Notes: a model not told the origin generated them from the sequence alone. 46,031 bases of DNA from Gemmatimonadaceae bacterium (GCA_025453875.1 JALOPN010000003.1:1-46031); one strand, 5' to 3'. Shown: positions 35,046 through 45,665, counted from the first letter of the stretch. Numbers and translations are program-made.

Positions 35046-35471
35046 TCAGCCGCGAACCGTGTCCACGCCCGAGAAGAAGAACGCCGCTTCGATCTGCGCG
35101 TTCTCATCCGAGTCCGACGCGTGAATCGCGTTCCGACCCTTCGACTCGGCGTACAGCTTGCGCACCGTCCCCTCGGCCGCCTCGGCCGGGTCCGTCGCGC
35201 CGATCACCGTGCGCAGCGTCGCCACCGCGTCGTCGCGCTCCAGCAGCATCGGCATGCACGGGCCGCTCGACATGAACTCCACGAGCTCCCCGAAGAACCC
35301 GCGGCCGGCGTGCACCGCGTAGAACGCGCCCGCCTGCGCCGCCGACAGGTGCAGCACGCGCGCCGCCTTCACCGTGAAGCCATGCTGCTCCAGCAGGGCA
35401 AGAATGAGTCCGGCCTTGCCCGCACCGAAGGCGTCCGGCTTGATGATCGTAAGGGTATGACGTCCGGCCAT
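35046..35471 (-). CDS. ndk: Nucleoside diphosphate kinase
   Basis: Ndk equilibrates nucleoside di- and triphosphates through a phospho-histidine. The 141 residues from ATG 35471 begin [17 protein letters not shown], contain [25 protein letters not shown], and carry the active His117 in NAIHASDS, where most homologues have HGSDS. The C-terminus is normal. The gene starts 4 bases after the CBS protein's stop and, after sucCD, shares a unit concerned with nucleotides and energy. Confidence 0.96.
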   Translation of the reverse strand: MAGRHTLTIIKPDAFGAGKAGLILALLEQHGFTVKAARVLHLSAAQAGAFYAVHAGRGFFGELVEFMSSGPCMPMLLERDDAVATLRTVIGATDPAEAAEGTVRKLYAESKGRNAIHASDSDENAQIEAAFFFSGVDTVRG

Positions 35472-35475
35472 GTGA

Positions 35476-36375
35476 TCAGGATCCGATGAGCTTGCGAACG
35501 ATGTCCCCGCGCGTGAGAAAGCCCACCAACAGGCCCTCCCGCACCACCGGCACCCGTTCGACGTCCTTGTTGAGCATGAGGGAAGCGACCTCCGCCAGCG
35601 GCTGATGCGGCGCGACACACAACACCTGTCGTGTCATCACGTCCCGCACCGTGCGGCGCACGGCCGTCCCCGGTGGTCCTCCGAGCGGAGGGCCACCGGC
35701 TCGGGGAAGGTAATGACTCAGGAGGTATCGCAGCAGTTCCCGTTCGCTCAGGAGACCGATCACCCGATTCGCCTCGTCCACGACGGGCAGCGCCCCCACG
35801 CCGGAGCGCCGCATGTCGAGCACGGCGGTCCGGAGCGTGGCGTCCGCCCCGATCGACCGGGGATTGGTCGTCATGAGGTCGCGGACCGTGAGCTGCGGTT
35901 CGAGCACCGCGTCGTGCCAGACGGCGCTCACGGCGAGCGCCTCCGGGGTGTCGGCGTGCTCGAGGGCGGTCGACAGCTCGACCTTTTGCCACAGCCGGCT
36001 GAGCGCCCCCACGACCTGCAGATGGCGGGCGGCATCGCGACGTGGTGCGAGGACCACCGCCACGAGGCGGCCGCACTGCGGCTTCTCCCCGTCGCCGAAA
36101 TCGCGACAGACCGGTCGCGATGCGACGCCCACGGCGAGGGCGAGCGTGGACGCGGCGTCGGTGCGATAGTGGAGCACAAAGCCGCGGCCGCCGTGGCCGA
36201 GCACGTCCTCGGGCCGCGCTTCTTCGACCCGTTCGCGCAAGGCGTCCGGGTCGGCCACCACGCCATCGGCCGCGAGCGCTTCCACCAACGCCAATCCGGC
36301 GTCGGCGAGCGTCGTGGCCGAGAGCGGCACGAGACAGCGAGCCGGGGTGAGCAGATCGGTCAACCGCATGGTCAC
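35476..36375 (-). CDS. PTS EIIA-like domain fused to two CBS domains
   Basis: The protein has 299 residues from GTG 36375, or 297 from ATG 36369. Residues 1-150 resemble the PTS system fructose/nitrogen IIA fold ([30 protein letters not shown], then a His in [10 protein letters not shown] where IIA has its phosphorylated His). Residues about 160-299 are two CBS domains ([22 protein letters not shown] and [21 protein letters not shown]). CBS pairs bind adenine nucleotides. The combination suggests a signalling protein sensing energy state or phosphotransfer. No transporter or enzyme domain is attached. It lies between sucD and ndk. The IIA assignment is moderate, CBS secure. Confidence 0.78.
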   Translation of the reverse strand: MTMRLTDLLTPARCLVPLSATTLADAGLALVEALAADGVVADPDALRERVEEARPEDVLGHGGRGFVLHYRTDAASTLALAVGVASRPVCRDFGDGEKPQCGRLVAVVLAPRRDAARHLQVVGALSRLWQKVELSTALEHADTPEALAVSAVWHDAVLEPQLTVRDLMTTNPRSIGADATLRTAVLDMRRSGVGALPVVDEANRVIGLLSERELLRYLLSHYLPRAGGPPLGGPPGTAVRRTVRDVMTRQVLCVAPHQPLAEVASLMLNKDVERVPVVREGLLVGFLTRGDIVRKLIGS

Positions 36376-36398
36376 CCCGGCCGCGCTGTCTGGACGCG

Positions 36399-37271
36399 TC
36401 AGCGGAGTCGCGCCGAGATGAGCTCGACGAAGTCCACCGGACGCGAGGCGACGCCCATCCCGGCCGCCTTGAACGCGTCGATCTTCTCGGCCGCCGTGCC
36501 CGACGAGCCGGAGATGATCGCGCCCGCGTGCCCCATGCGGCGCCCTGGTGGCGCCGTCTGGCCGGCAATGAAGCCCACGACCGGCTTGGTCATGTGCTCC
36601 TTGATGAACGTCGCGGCCTCCTGTTCATCCGTGCCACCGATCTCGCCCATCATGGCCACGGCCTTGGTGTGCGGATCGGCTTCGAATGCCGCCAGGCAAT
36701 CGATGAAGTTGGTGCCATTGATCGGATCGCCACCAATGCCGACGCACGAGCTCTGCCCGATGCCGGCGCGCGTGAGCTGATGCACGATCTCGTACGTGAG
36801 TGTGCCCGAGCGGCTCACGATGCCGACATTGCCCGGCGTGCAGATGCGCCCCGGAATGATGCCGACCTTGCTCGCGCCCGGCGTGATGAGCCCCGGGCAG
36901 TTCGGCCCGATGAGCCGCGCGCCGTGCTCCTTCACGAAGGGATACACGCGCGTCATGTCGAGCACGGGGACGCCTTCGGTGATGCACACGATGAGCTTGA
37001 TGCCGGCCGCGGCCGCTTCCATGATCGCGTCGGCCGCGAACGGCGGCGGCACGTAGATCACGGTGGTGTTCGCACCGGTGGCATGCACCGCCTGATGCAC
37101 CGTGTCGAAGATGGGCACCGTGCCTTCGAACACCTGACCACCCTTGCCGGGCGTCACGCCGCCCACGACGCGCGTGCCGTACTCCATCATCTGCTTCGCA
37201 TGGAACGAGCCGTCGCGACCCGTGATCCCCTGCACCAGCAGCGTGGTGTCCTTGTCGATGAAGATGCTCAT
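36399..37271 (-). CDS. sucD: Succinyl-CoA synthetase alpha subunit
   Basis: SucD binds CoA and carries the phospho-histidine of the TCA-cycle enzyme that makes ATP or GTP from succinyl-CoA. The 290 residues show the CoA site [17 protein letters not shown] and GGVTPGKGG, then [12 protein letters not shown] and [16 protein letters not shown]. The active His248 is in [12 protein letters not shown]. The ATG shares a base with the sucC stop (TAATG), giving strict coupling. Confidence 0.97.
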   Translation of the reverse strand: MSIFIDKDTTLLVQGITGRDGSFHAKQMMEYGTRVVGGVTPGKGGQVFEGTVPIFDTVHQAVHATGANTTVIYVPPPFAADAIMEAAAAGIKLIVCITEGVPVLDMTRVYPFVKEHGARLIGPNCPGLITPGASKVGIIPGRICTPGNVGIVSRSGTLTYEIVHQLTRAGIGQSSCVGIGGDPINGTNFIDCLAAFEADPHTKAVAMMGEIGGTDEQEAATFIKEHMTKPVVGFIAGQTAPPGRRMGHAGAIISGSSGTAAEKIDAFKAAGMGVASRPVDFVELISARLR

Positions 37272-38413
37272 TACGCGGCCTCCCCCTTCGCGAGCGCGAC
37301 GGCGCGCTGCACTGCCTCGTCCATGTCGGACGACGCCGAGAAGCCGTTGGCCTTCAGGATCTCCATCGCGATTTCCTCGTTGGTGCCGGTGAGGCGAATC
37401 ACGATGGGCACGGTGAGCGGGTTCTGCTTCGTGGCCGTCACGATGCCGTTGGCCACGTCATCGGTGCGTGTGATGCCGCCGAAGATGTTGAACAGGATGC
37501 ACTTCACGTTCGGATCGGACGTGATGATGCGCAGCGCATTGACCACCTTCTCCGGATTCGACGAACCGCCGATGTCGAGGAAGTTGGCCGGATCACCGCC
37601 GTAGTACTTCACGAGGTCCATCGTGGCCATCGCGAGACCCGCGCCGTTCACCACGCAGCCGACGTTGCCGTCGAGCTTGATGAACGTGAGATTCGCCTTG
37701 CGCGCATCCACTTCGCTCGGCGCCTCGGAGGATTCATCACGCAGCGCGGCAATGTCGGGACGCCGATCGAGTTCGTTGTCGTCGATGACCATCTTGCCAT
37801 CGACCGCAACGAGTTCGTTGGTGGGCGTGACGACGAGCGGATTGATTTCGGCGAGCGAGCAGCCGGCGTTGATGAACGCCGTGTAGAGCTGCTGCATGAT
37901 CTTCGCCGCACCGCGCGCGAGCTTCGCGTCCGGATACAGGAAGAAGCCCATGCGCAACGCCTCGAACGGCAGCAGGCCGTAGCGCGGATCGACCGGCAGA
38001 TAGAGGATCTTCTCGGGCGTGGTCGCGGCCACTTCCTCGATGTCGATGCCGCCTGCGGCGGACACCATGAACACCGCCTTCTTCGTGGCGCGATCGACGA
38101 TGATGCCCACGTACGCTTCCGACGCGATGTCGGCCGCAACGGTGACCAGCACCTTCTCGACCGTCAGCCCCTTGATGTCCATGCCGAGAATGGCTTGCGC
38201 CTTCTCGCGCGCATCGGCGGCGGTCTTGCAGAACTTCACACCGCCGGCCTTGCCGCGACCGCCAGCATGTACTTGCGCCTTCACCATCACGGGCACGCCA
38301 TACTCGGTGGCGATCGCCTCGGCTTCATCGGGGGTAATCGCGACGCGCCCGGGCGGCACGGGCACGCCCGCCGCTCGCAGCAACTCCTTCGCCTGGTACT
38401 CGTGCAGATCCAC
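37271..38413 (-). CDS. sucC: Succinyl-CoA synthetase beta subunit (ADP-forming type)
   Basis: SucC holds the ATP-grasp nucleotide site and forms the enzyme with SucD. The 380 residues start at GTG 38413, preceded by GGAG at a normal distance. Motifs are [41 protein letters not shown] (metal-binding Glu and Asn), and [33 protein letters not shown]. Length and order are standard. A promoter candidate lies directly upstream. Confidence 0.97.
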   Translation of the reverse strand: MDLHEYQAKELLRAAGVPVPPGRVAITPDEAEAIATEYGVPVMVKAQVHAGGRGKAGGVKFCKTAADAREKAQAILGMDIKGLTVEKVLVTVAADIASEAYVGIIVDRATKKAVFMVSAAGGIDIEEVAATTPEKILYLPVDPRYGLLPFEALRMGFFLYPDAKLARGAAKIMQQLYTAFINAGCSLAEINPLVVTPTNELVAVDGKMVIDDNELDRRPDIAALRDESSEAPSEVDARKANLTFIKLDGNVGCVVNGAGLAMATMDLVKYYGGDPANFLDIGGSSNPEKVVNALRIITSDPNVKCILFNIFGGITRTDDVANGIVTATKQNPLTVPIVIRLTGTNEEIAMEILKANGFSASSDMDEAVQRAVALAKGEAA

Positions 38414-38451
38414 GCGTTCTCCGGTGTCTGGGGGGTGTCAACCAGTCTCGT

Positions 38452-38481
38452 ATGCTACCTAGCGGTACATACCGGGGGCAA
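38452..38481 (-). promoter_or_regulatory. Weak sigma-70-like promoter candidate for sucCD
   Basis: In the 107-bp gap before sucC the minus strand has TTGCCC (38481-38476) and TAGCAT (38457-38452) with an 18-base spacer, each matching four of six consensus bases. The start of transcription would give a leader of about 30 bases. A perfect TTGACA nearer the gene (38441-38436) has no -10 partner before the start codon. Confidence 0.3.
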
Positions 38482-38520
38482 CACACGCGCTGCGGTGGCG
38501 TCGCGTGGCGGCCAACGCCG

Positions 38521-41067
38521 TCAGGGGACGCGGCCGAGGGAGCGCCCGAGACTGTCCATGGTGGCGCCGAAGCGCAGCCAGTCGCCACGCTGCATCGCCT
38601 CGCGGGCGGCCTCGTACAGGCGGCGTGCCTCTCGCGTGCGCGCACGATCATCGAGCGGTGCGTTCGACACATCGTCGGATGTGTCGGGGCGACGCGGTGT
38701 GGCGGTTCCGAGGGCCGATGCCCCGGGCAAACGGTCCGGCGAACGCACCGCCAGCGCCGCTGTGTCGGTGGCGATCGCGAGCGCGACGAGCCGAGGTGCC
38801 CCACCCTCGCTCGAGAAGGCCGGTCGCGCCAGCCACGGGCGTCCGGCCACGATCATCGTGCGCAGCGTGCCCGCGGACAGTGGCCCATCGCGCTCGCCCG
38901 CAACGGCGGTCACGCTGTCGAAGACGGTGCCGAGGCGCGACGTGAGGGCACTCCAGCGCGGCCGCGGTTCATCGAGCGCTCGCCAGCGCGGCCGGCGATC
39001 GACGCCCCCACGCGCCACGAAGGTTCCCACGAGCTGGTCGGTACCGTCGATGAGCGGGAGCGACCAGCTGATCGCCCCGTCGGGCTCCTGCCACACCGGG
39101 AACGGCTCCAGCCCCGGCAGACTGTCGGGCACAAAGCGCGGGGCGCTCCCGGTGGTGCGCGAGCCGACGCGTGCAAACGCACGCACGGTGGCGTAGCTGC
39201 CGTCGGTCGGAATGGGGAGCAGAGCACGCAAGGTCGGCGGCAACGCATCGGCGCCGATCACGAGGCCCGGCAGCAGGCGAAACCAGCTTCGCGAGAGGGC
39301 GTCGGGTGCGTCCACGCGCACGATTCGCACGGTGCCCGTCTGCGCGTCGACGAGTGCGGTGCCAGCCAGTCGAAAATAGCTGTGGGCACTCCCGGCCGCG
39401 TTGAGCCGAATGCTCAGCGGGTACCACCCTGACGCGGCGTAGACATCGACGGCCCAGAAGAGACGCTCCGCATCGAGGACGGGGGTGATCGTCCGCCCCT
39501 GCACGAACGTCGGCAGCAGTCGTTGCAGCCGCGCACGCACATCGCGGTGCATCACCACGGCCGCGTTCGGTGACGGCATGCTCGAAAGCAGCGCCGGATC
39601 GCGCGTCGCCCAGGCGTGCGCCAGTCGGACGCCCAGCCCGTCGAGTCGCACCGATGGGATGCCATCCACCGGGAATGGTGCAGCGGTGTTGATGGAATCG
39701 GTCGATGCGGACGCCGCAGTGCGCAGGCGCGGTTCAGCATCGACGGCGTCCACGAGCCGATAGCCCGTGAGGTCCGGCGCGACCAGAGGCTCTGGCAGGG
39801 CCGTGCCTCGCAACGCGGGATGACGCGCGATGAAGGGCGCGCCCAATGCGTCGGTATGCGTACCAGCCAGCAGGCGCACATCCCACACGGGCGCGACCGA
39901 CTGCGAGCGTGTGACGATGACCGCATCGGGACCGCCCGGACCGGGCTGCCACACGGGACGCGTCACCACGGTGACGTCTTCGGTCCCCGCAGGACGCCAC
40001 GCAGCCACCGACGCGGCGTCCCACACGGTGAGGCGCGCCACATCCGCCAGCGGTGCGGCGGGCGCGCTGTCGGTACGTTCGTCGCTCACGATCTCATCGA
40101 CGGCGTAGGCGCGGCGCGTGAAGATCGCGCGCGTCGCGTCGTAGTCGCTGCGGCGTCCTTCGGGCAACGCGAACCAGCCGGCGCGCTCGGCAATGCCGGG
40201 GCCGGCCTGTCGCACGCCCAACGCCCCCACGAGCACGAGGGACACGGTCACGAACGCGGCGCGCACCTGGCCAATCCAGCCCGTGCGCAACACGATCAGC
40301 GCGGCGGCAAACGTGGCCACCGCCAACGCGAGATCGACGCGTGTGGTGAAGCGATGATCGATGGCGGTGAAGGTGCCGTCGAAGCCGCTGCCCCAGAGCA
40401 ACAGCTCGTACGCATCGAGTCGGTAGCTCCACGAGAGGAGAATCAGCACCAGCGAGCCGAGCACGGTGAGGTGCCGCCGCACGTGGGTGCGCGCGATGAG
40501 CTGACGGCCTTCGAAGCGCAGACTGCGCGTGAGTGCGTAGAGCACCGTCACGATGGCCGCCACGATCACCAGCGACACCAGCGCCCACGTGTAGAGCGCC
40601 CCTTCGAACGGCAGCCAGTGCACGTAGAAGCCGAGATCGCGCTGGAAGAACCCTTCGTACTCGCGGAAGGGTTCACCGCGCCAGACTGCGGTCAGCAGCG
40701 TCCAGTCATCGAGTGGCAACGTGAGCACCACACCGACTGCGGCCGACGCGAGGAAGGTGATGCGAAACAACTGTCGCGCCGTGAGCATCTCGACGAGTTC
40801 GAGATCGGCGACGCGCGTGGGCACCGCCACCGATTGAATCGTGAGCCGCACGGCCCAGAGGTTGGCGAAGGCGAACGCGGTCCCGAGCACCCAGGCGCCG
40901 AGCTTGAGCGCGAGGGTCGCCATGAGCTGCTCTCGCCAGAGGCGTGATGCGCCCATCGCCGCGTACCATGACTGCTCGACGATCACCGTGCTGAGGCCGC
41001 GCCCCACGAGGAGCACGGCCGCGAGCACGGCGACGATCAGGGCGACCGTGGACTTCCCACGAATCAC
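38521..41067 (-). CDS. UPF0182 family large membrane protein
   Basis: The 848 residues start at GTG 41067. About seven hydrophobic helices lie in the first 300 residues, with family marks EQSWYAAMGASRLWREQL, YEGFFQRDLGFYVHWLPF and WSYRLDAYELLLWGSGFDGTFTAIDHRF. A large, probably extracytoplasmic region follows, containing a repeated WQEPDGAISWSLPLIDGTDQLVGTFVARG-type beta segment and a C-terminal helical tail. UPF0182 proteins are common in Actinobacteria, Cyanobacteria and Firmicutes; their function is unknown. It is about 100 residues shorter than many members. It starts 45 bases after the phosphohexomutase stop. Confidence 0.82.
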   Translation of the reverse strand: MIRGKSTVALIVAVLAAVLLVGRGLSTVIVEQSWYAAMGASRLWREQLMATLALKLGAWVLGTAFAFANLWAVRLTIQSVAVPTRVADLELVEMLTARQLFRITFLASAAVGVVLTLPLDDWTLLTAVWRGEPFREYEGFFQRDLGFYVHWLPFEGALYTWALVSLVIVAAIVTVLYALTRSLRFEGRQLIARTHVRRHLTVLGSLVLILLSWSYRLDAYELLLWGSGFDGTFTAIDHRFTTRVDLALAVATFAAALIVLRTGWIGQVRAAFVTVSLVLVGALGVRQAGPGIAERAGWFALPEGRRSDYDATRAIFTRRAYAVDEIVSDERTDSAPAAPLADVARLTVWDAASVAAWRPAGTEDVTVVTRPVWQPGPGGPDAVIVTRSQSVAPVWDVRLLAGTHTDALGAPFIARHPALRGTALPEPLVAPDLTGYRLVDAVDAEPRLRTAASASTDSINTAAPFPVDGIPSVRLDGLGVRLAHAWATRDPALLSSMPSPNAAVVMHRDVRARLQRLLPTFVQGRTITPVLDAERLFWAVDVYAASGWYPLSIRLNAAGSAHSYFRLAGTALVDAQTGTVRIVRVDAPDALSRSWFRLLPGLVIGADALPPTLRALLPIPTDGSYATVRAFARVGSRTTGSAPRFVPDSLPGLEPFPVWQEPDGAISWSLPLIDGTDQLVGTFVARGGVDRRPRWRALDEPRPRWSALTSRLGTVFDSVTAVAGERDGPLSAGTLRTMIVAGRPWLARPAFSSEGGAPRLVALAIATDTAALAVRSPDRLPGASALGTATPRRPDTSDDVSNAPLDDRARTREARRLYEAAREAMQRGDWLRFGATMDSLGRSLGRVP

Positions 41068-41112
41068 GCGCTGTGCGTCCGGCGACAGGTCGGTGGCATG
41101 CGCGCGTCGCGC

Positions 41113-42480
41113 CTAGTGCGTGCTGGGCGTCGGATCGACGCCTCGGCTGCGCAGCCACTGCTCGAACACGCCGCGAATCTCCTGCAGCCGTTCCTCGGTG
41201 CGCGCCACCGGCTGCGTGTTCGACGCACGAATGAGCCCCCAGCCGTCGCCGAAGAGCACACGCACACCGTCCACGTCCAGCACGTCGTGGTGCGCGCGGA
41301 AATGCGCAACGGCGTCGGCGACGATGCCGAACTTGATCGCGTCGTCGGTGTCGACGCGAATCTCCGGCGTGGCCACGAAGTGCGGCACGTCGGCGAGGAG
41401 CGTGCTGATGGAGGCGTCGGCGTCGGCGAGAATGCGCAGCAGGCGGGCGGCAGCGTAGAGCGCGTCGTCGTGCCCGTAGAAGCCTTCCTCGAAGAACATG
41501 TGCCCCGACATCTCACCGGCGATCGGTGCGTGCGTCTCCTTCATCTTGTCCTTGATGAGGGAGTGCCCGGTCTTCCACATCACGGCGCGCCCGCCGGCGC
41601 GCTCGATTTCGTCGGAGAGGGCCTGCGAGCACTTCACGTCGAAGATGATGGGCTGCCCTGCTCCGGTGCGCGCGAGCACGTCGCGGGCGTAGAGAATGAG
41701 CAGGTGATCGCCCCAGATGATGCGGCCCATCGCGTCCACCACGCCGATGCGGTCGCCATCGCCATCGAACGCGATGCCGAGTTCCGCGCCGTCCCGATGC
41801 ACGGCCGCGATGCAATCCGTGAGATTCTCCGGGACGGTGGGGTCGGGGTGATGGTTGGGGAACGTGCCGTCGCTCTCGGTGAAGAGCCCCGTGGCGTCGA
41901 GTCCGAGCCGCGCGAAGAGCTGCGGCGCCACGAGCGCACTCGCGCCGTTGCCGCAGTCGTAGACCACGCGCATGCGACGCGCGAGCGGACCGGTGCGCTG
42001 CACGATGTCGTCCACGTAGCGATCGATCACCGCGACGTGGCGCACATCGCCGTGCGCCGAGGCGTCGACCGCCGGCGCATTCGCGAGCGTGTACAGGCGC
42101 TGAATGCCGTCGCCGTGCAACGAGCCGCTGCCAACGCAGATCTTGAAGCCGTTGTACTCGGGCGGATTGTGCGAGCCGGTGATCTGGATGCCGCCCACCA
42201 CCGGTTCGTGATGCAGCGTCCAGTACATGAGCGGTGTCGGCACCACGCCGATGTCCACGACATCGCGACCGGCCGCCGTCAGACCACGCACCAGCGCGTC
42301 ACGCAGCGCGTCGCCGCTCGGACGATTGTCGCGCCCCACCACCACGGCGCCCGCGATGCCGCGTTCGCTGAGCAGCGCCGCGTAGCCGCGGCCAATGGCC
42401 TCCGCCACCGCTGGTGTCAGGTCGCGGCCCACGATGCCGCGGATGTCGTACTGCCGAAAGATCGAAGCGTTCAGGGACAT
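41113..42480 (-). CDS. Phosphomannomutase/phosphoglucomutase
   Basis: This enzyme interconverts hexose 6- and 1-phosphates and supplies GDP-mannose or UDP-glucose for glycans. From ATG 42480 it has 455 residues, the normal length; a frame extension to 42588 overlaps the upstream nuo gene and is rejected. The active Ser103 is in QITGSHNPPEYNGFK, the metal site is DGDGDR (239-244), the sugar-recognition loop is GEMSGHMFF, and the phosphate loop is RASNTQP. These are AlgC-type features with dual specificity. Its product may serve the glycosyltransferases at 4.5-11 kb. Confidence 0.94.
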   Translation of the reverse strand: MSLNASIFRQYDIRGIVGRDLTPAVAEAIGRGYAALLSERGIAGAVVVGRDNRPSGDALRDALVRGLTAAGRDVVDIGVVPTPLMYWTLHHEPVVGGIQITGSHNPPEYNGFKICVGSGSLHGDGIQRLYTLANAPAVDASAHGDVRHVAVIDRYVDDIVQRTGPLARRMRVVYDCGNGASALVAPQLFARLGLDATGLFTESDGTFPNHHPDPTVPENLTDCIAAVHRDGAELGIAFDGDGDRIGVVDAMGRIIWGDHLLILYARDVLARTGAGQPIIFDVKCSQALSDEIERAGGRAVMWKTGHSLIKDKMKETHAPIAGEMSGHMFFEEGFYGHDDALYAAARLLRILADADASISTLLADVPHFVATPEIRVDTDDAIKFGIVADAVAHFRAHHDVLDVDGVRVLFGDGWGLIRASNTQPVARTEERLQEIRGVFEQWLRSRGVDPTPSTH

Positions 42481-42508
42481 GCGGAGCGAAAGCGGAAGGA
42501 AGTCGGCC

Positions 42509-44029
42509 TCAGGGCGCGGCCGACGCCGAGCCTCCGCTGCCGGATGTGAGGGTCGCCGCGACCGTGGGACCGGGTGCGAGCGTGCCACCGGACGCCAAAC
42601 GGGCAGCCGGCGTGGGATAGACGCCCAACACCAGCAGGACCGTCACACTCACGACCATCACGATACCCGAAAGGATCGGGGTTTGCACGGGTGCGGCGAC
42701 CTCGGCAGGCCGCGCCCGGTTGAACATCGCCGCGATGGCGCCGAGGTAGTAGCCGGCCGACACCACACTCGCGAGCACGAGGACGATGGCCAGGACGGTC
42801 AGCGGACTCGGCGACGCAAGCGCCGCCTGCAGGACGTACCACTTGGCGAAGAAGCCGGCACCGCCCGCGATCGGGAACCCGAGGAACGCCAGCAGGCACA
42901 CGGCCAGCACGGCGGCGAGACCGGGCCGAACGTGCCAGAGTCCGGCCAGGTCCTCCAGCGTCACCGGCCGATCCTCCTGCTCGGCGACCACGCCCAGCAC
43001 CGCGAAGGCGCCGAGGGTCGCAAGCGTGTAGACCAGCAGGTAGAACACCAGCGTCGACGCGGCGCGATCGGAGTACGCGAGCACGGCCACGAGCAGGTAG
43101 CCGGCGTGCGCGATGCTCGAATAGGCCAGCATGCGCTTGAGATTGGATTGCGCGAGGGCCACGACATTGCCGAGCACCATGGTCGCGGCGGCGAGCCACC
43201 AGAGGACGGGGTGCCAGTGCGCGATGGCCGGTCCGAGGCCCTCGGCCAGCACGCGCCAGAGCAGCGCGAACGCGGCGGTCTTCACACCGGCCGCCATAAA
43301 AGCCGTGATCGGCGACGGCGCGCCGTCGTACACGTCGGGCGTCCAGAGGTGGAACGGCACGGCGCCCACCTTGAACGCGAGACCTACCAGCAGCAGCGCC
43401 ACGCCCACGAGATACAGCGGACCGGCCGAGGCCGCACCGATCGCGGCGAGCCGCGTGTCGCCCACCGCGCCGTACAGCAACGCAATGCCGTAGAGCAGGA
43501 AGCCGGACGCGAAGGCGCCGAGCAGGAAGTACTTGAGTGACGCTTCGGCGCTGCGCGCACTGCGACGATTCGCACCGGCGAGCACGTACACCGCGAGCGA
43601 CATGAGCTCGAGGCCGATGTACAGGAACATCAGGTCACGTGCCGCCGTGACAATCATCATGCCGCTCAACGCGAGCAGCATGAGGACCGGCAACTCGGCC
43701 TGATAGGCCCGCGTCCGTCCGTGCTCCGCATCGAGCAACGCCAGCGCACCCGCGGTGCCCAGCAGCAACACGAGGTCCATCGCCCACCGGAACCCGTCGC
43801 CCGCGAGGCGACCGTCGTCGGTGGCGCCGTCACCACGCATCCACGCGAGCACCACGGTGGCGGCGGTGACGAGCACCACGCCGATGGCCCAGCGGGTCGT
43901 CAGCTGCGTGGGTGAATACCGCTCACCGCGCCACGCGCTGGCCAGCAGCAGGATGAGCGCGCCCACGAGCAGCGTGATCTCCGGCAACAGCGCGCTGAGC
44001 AGCGCGCCAGGATTGGCGATCGTGTTCAT
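42509..44029 (-). CDS. nuoN: NADH-quinone oxidoreductase subunit N
   Basis: NuoN is one of three antiporter-like proton channels of respiratory complex I. From ATG 44029 (ATGA overlap with nuoM, with GGAGGA in front) it has 506 residues. It has about 14 helices. Markers are the Glu in FLYIGLELMSLAVYVLAG, the Lys of GLAFKVGAVPFHLWTPDVYDGAP, and the segment LAQSNLKRMLAYSSIAHAGYLL. The C-terminal 30 residues are Gly/Ser/Ala rich and probably disordered. It is the last nuo gene, as usual. Confidence 0.96.
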   Translation of the reverse strand: MNTIANPGALLSALLPEITLLVGALILLLASAWRGERYSPTQLTTRWAIGVVLVTAATVVLAWMRGDGATDDGRLAGDGFRWAMDLVLLLGTAGALALLDAEHGRTRAYQAELPVLMLLALSGMMIVTAARDLMFLYIGLELMSLAVYVLAGANRRSARSAEASLKYFLLGAFASGFLLYGIALLYGAVGDTRLAAIGAASAGPLYLVGVALLLVGLAFKVGAVPFHLWTPDVYDGAPSPITAFMAAGVKTAAFALLWRVLAEGLGPAIAHWHPVLWWLAAATMVLGNVVALAQSNLKRMLAYSSIAHAGYLLVAVLAYSDRAASTLVFYLLVYTLATLGAFAVLGVVAEQEDRPVTLEDLAGLWHVRPGLAAVLAVCLLAFLGFPIAGGAGFFAKWYVLQAALASPSPLTVLAIVLVLASVVSAGYYLGAIAAMFNRARPAEVAAPVQTPILSGIVMVVSVTVLLVLGVYPTPAARLASGGTLAPGPTVAATLTSGSGGSASAAP

Positions 44030-45663
44030 CGCGCTTCCTCCAGCGATCCGCGCGCGCTGCCAATGGTGAGGGGCTTCGAGCTCGCCGCCGCGGTGGTGGC
44101 GCCACGCGCCGCATCGACACGCGCGATGAGCGCCGCCGATGCACGCTCCATGCGCTGCAGCACCGGTTGCGGCGCCACGCCGAGCCACAGCATGGCCACC
44201 GCAAACACGGCCAGCACGCCGAGTTCACGACCTCGCAGATCGCCCATCGTGCGCGCCTCCGGGGCCGCGGCCTGCGCCGGACCGAAGAGCACCAGCTGCA
44301 CGGCTCGCAGTGCGTAGACCGCCGCGAAGATCACGCCGGTCGTGGCGATGCCGACGAGCCACGGCTCGCGTCCGAAGGAACCGATGAGCACGAGAAACTC
44401 GCCCACGAAGCCGTTGGTACCGGGAAGGCCGACGGTGCTCAGCATGGACAGGGTGAGCATCACGGCGAACAGCGGCATGATGCGCGCCAGTCCGCCGTAG
44501 GAGGCCAACGTGTCGTGACCGCCGCGCTCGCGCAGCACGCCGGCGAGCAGGAAGAGCGCACTCGTCGTGATGCCGTGATTGACCATGATCATGACGGCGC
44601 CCTGCACCGCCGTCTGCGTCAGCGCAAAGCAGCCGAGCATGATGAAACCGAGATGGCTGATGCTCGAGTACGACAGCACCTTGCGCAGATCCGGCTGCAC
44701 CATCGCGACCAGCGCGCCGTACACGATCGCGATCACCGAGAGGATCAGAATGACGCTGCGCATGACCTCGTGCGTGGCCGCGAGCGGGAAGAGCGGCAAG
44801 GCGAAGCGCAGGATGGCGTAGGTGCCCACCTTGAGTCCGAGCACGACCGCACCGATCACGGGCGCTTCGAACTGGGCATCGGGCAACCACGTGTGGAACG
44901 GCACGAGCGCCGACTTGATCGCGAAGGCGAGGAAGAAGGCGGTGAAGAGCCACAGCTGCTGCGATTCGCCGAGGGAGAGGCGCAGCAGATCGTCGAGATG
45001 GAACGACGTGGCGCCGCCCTGCACGTACAGCGCGGCGATGGCCGCCAGCATGAGCAGCGACCCGAACATCGTGAGGATGACGTACTTGATGGCGGCGCGC
45101 GTACGTCCGCTCGCGCCCCAGATGCCGATGATGAAGTACATCGGAATCAGCATCAGCTCCCACGCCAGGTAGAACAGCAGCAGGTCGAGCGCGGTGAACA
45201 CGCCCACGAGTCCGCTCGTGAGCGCGAGCAGCAAGGCGCCGAACGTCGGTACGCGCGTCGCGATCTGACGCCAGGTCGCGAGCAGCGCGAGCGGCATCAG
45301 GCACGTGGTGAGCACGAGCATGGGCAGCGAGATGCCGTCCACGCCGAGCGCGAGGCGCGCACCAAGATCGGGCAGCCACGGAAGATTGATGGTGAGCTGC
45401 CATCCGTCGGCGGTGCCGTCGAACGTGAACCACGCCAGCACGCCCAGCGCGGCTTCCACGAGCAGCACGAGGAGCGTGAGAACCCGCGCGTCGGGCCCAC
45501 CGGAAGCGAGCGCGTCGGCGGGCATCGCATCGAGCGAGGTGCTCGCGCCGGCGGGACGGACATCGCGCCCGACGAGGCGTACGATGACTGCACCGATCAG
45601 CGGCCAGAGGAGCAGCGCCGGCAACAGCCAGCCGCCGACCTGCGAAGCAAGGGCGTTGGTCAT
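44026..45663 (-). CDS. nuoM: NADH-quinone oxidoreductase subunit M
   Basis: NuoM is an antiporter-like proton channel of complex I. From ATG 45663 it has 545 residues; a TTG at 45669 adds two residues and would overlap the nuoL stop. Functional residues are the Glu of FYLAWELMLIPMYFIIG, Lys in AFAIKSALVPFHTWLPDAQFEAP, MVQPDLRKVLSYSSISHLGFIM, and LSTVGLPGTNGFVGEFLVL. An extra hydrophilic stretch (RPAGASTSLDAMPADALASG) follows the first helix, longer than in E. coli. A 45-residue Ala-rich tail ends the protein. Confidence 0.96.
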   Translation of the reverse strand: MTNALASQVGGWLLPALLLWPLIGAVIVRLVGRDVRPAGASTSLDAMPADALASGGPDARVLTLLVLLVEAALGVLAWFTFDGTADGWQLTINLPWLPDLGARLALGVDGISLPMLVLTTCLMPLALLATWRQIATRVPTFGALLLALTSGLVGVFTALDLLLFYLAWELMLIPMYFIIGIWGASGRTRAAIKYVILTMFGSLLMLAAIAALYVQGGATSFHLDDLLRLSLGESQQLWLFTAFFLAFAIKSALVPFHTWLPDAQFEAPVIGAVVLGLKVGTYAILRFALPLFPLAATHEVMRSVILILSVIAIVYGALVAMVQPDLRKVLSYSSISHLGFIMLGCFALTQTAVQGAVMIMVNHGITTSALFLLAGVLRERGGHDTLASYGGLARIMPLFAVMLTLSMLSTVGLPGTNGFVGEFLVLIGSFGREPWLVGIATTGVIFAAVYALRAVQLVLFGPAQAAAPEARTMGDLRGRELGVLAVFAVAMLWLGVAPQPVLQRMERASAALIARVDAARGATTAAASSKPLTIGSARGSLEEAR

Positions 45664-45665
45664 GG

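Noticed and set aside
38436-38441. Perfect TTGACA upstream of sucC
   Set aside because: It lies too close to the start codon for a -10 element at 16-18 bases; the sequence there is AACGCG.
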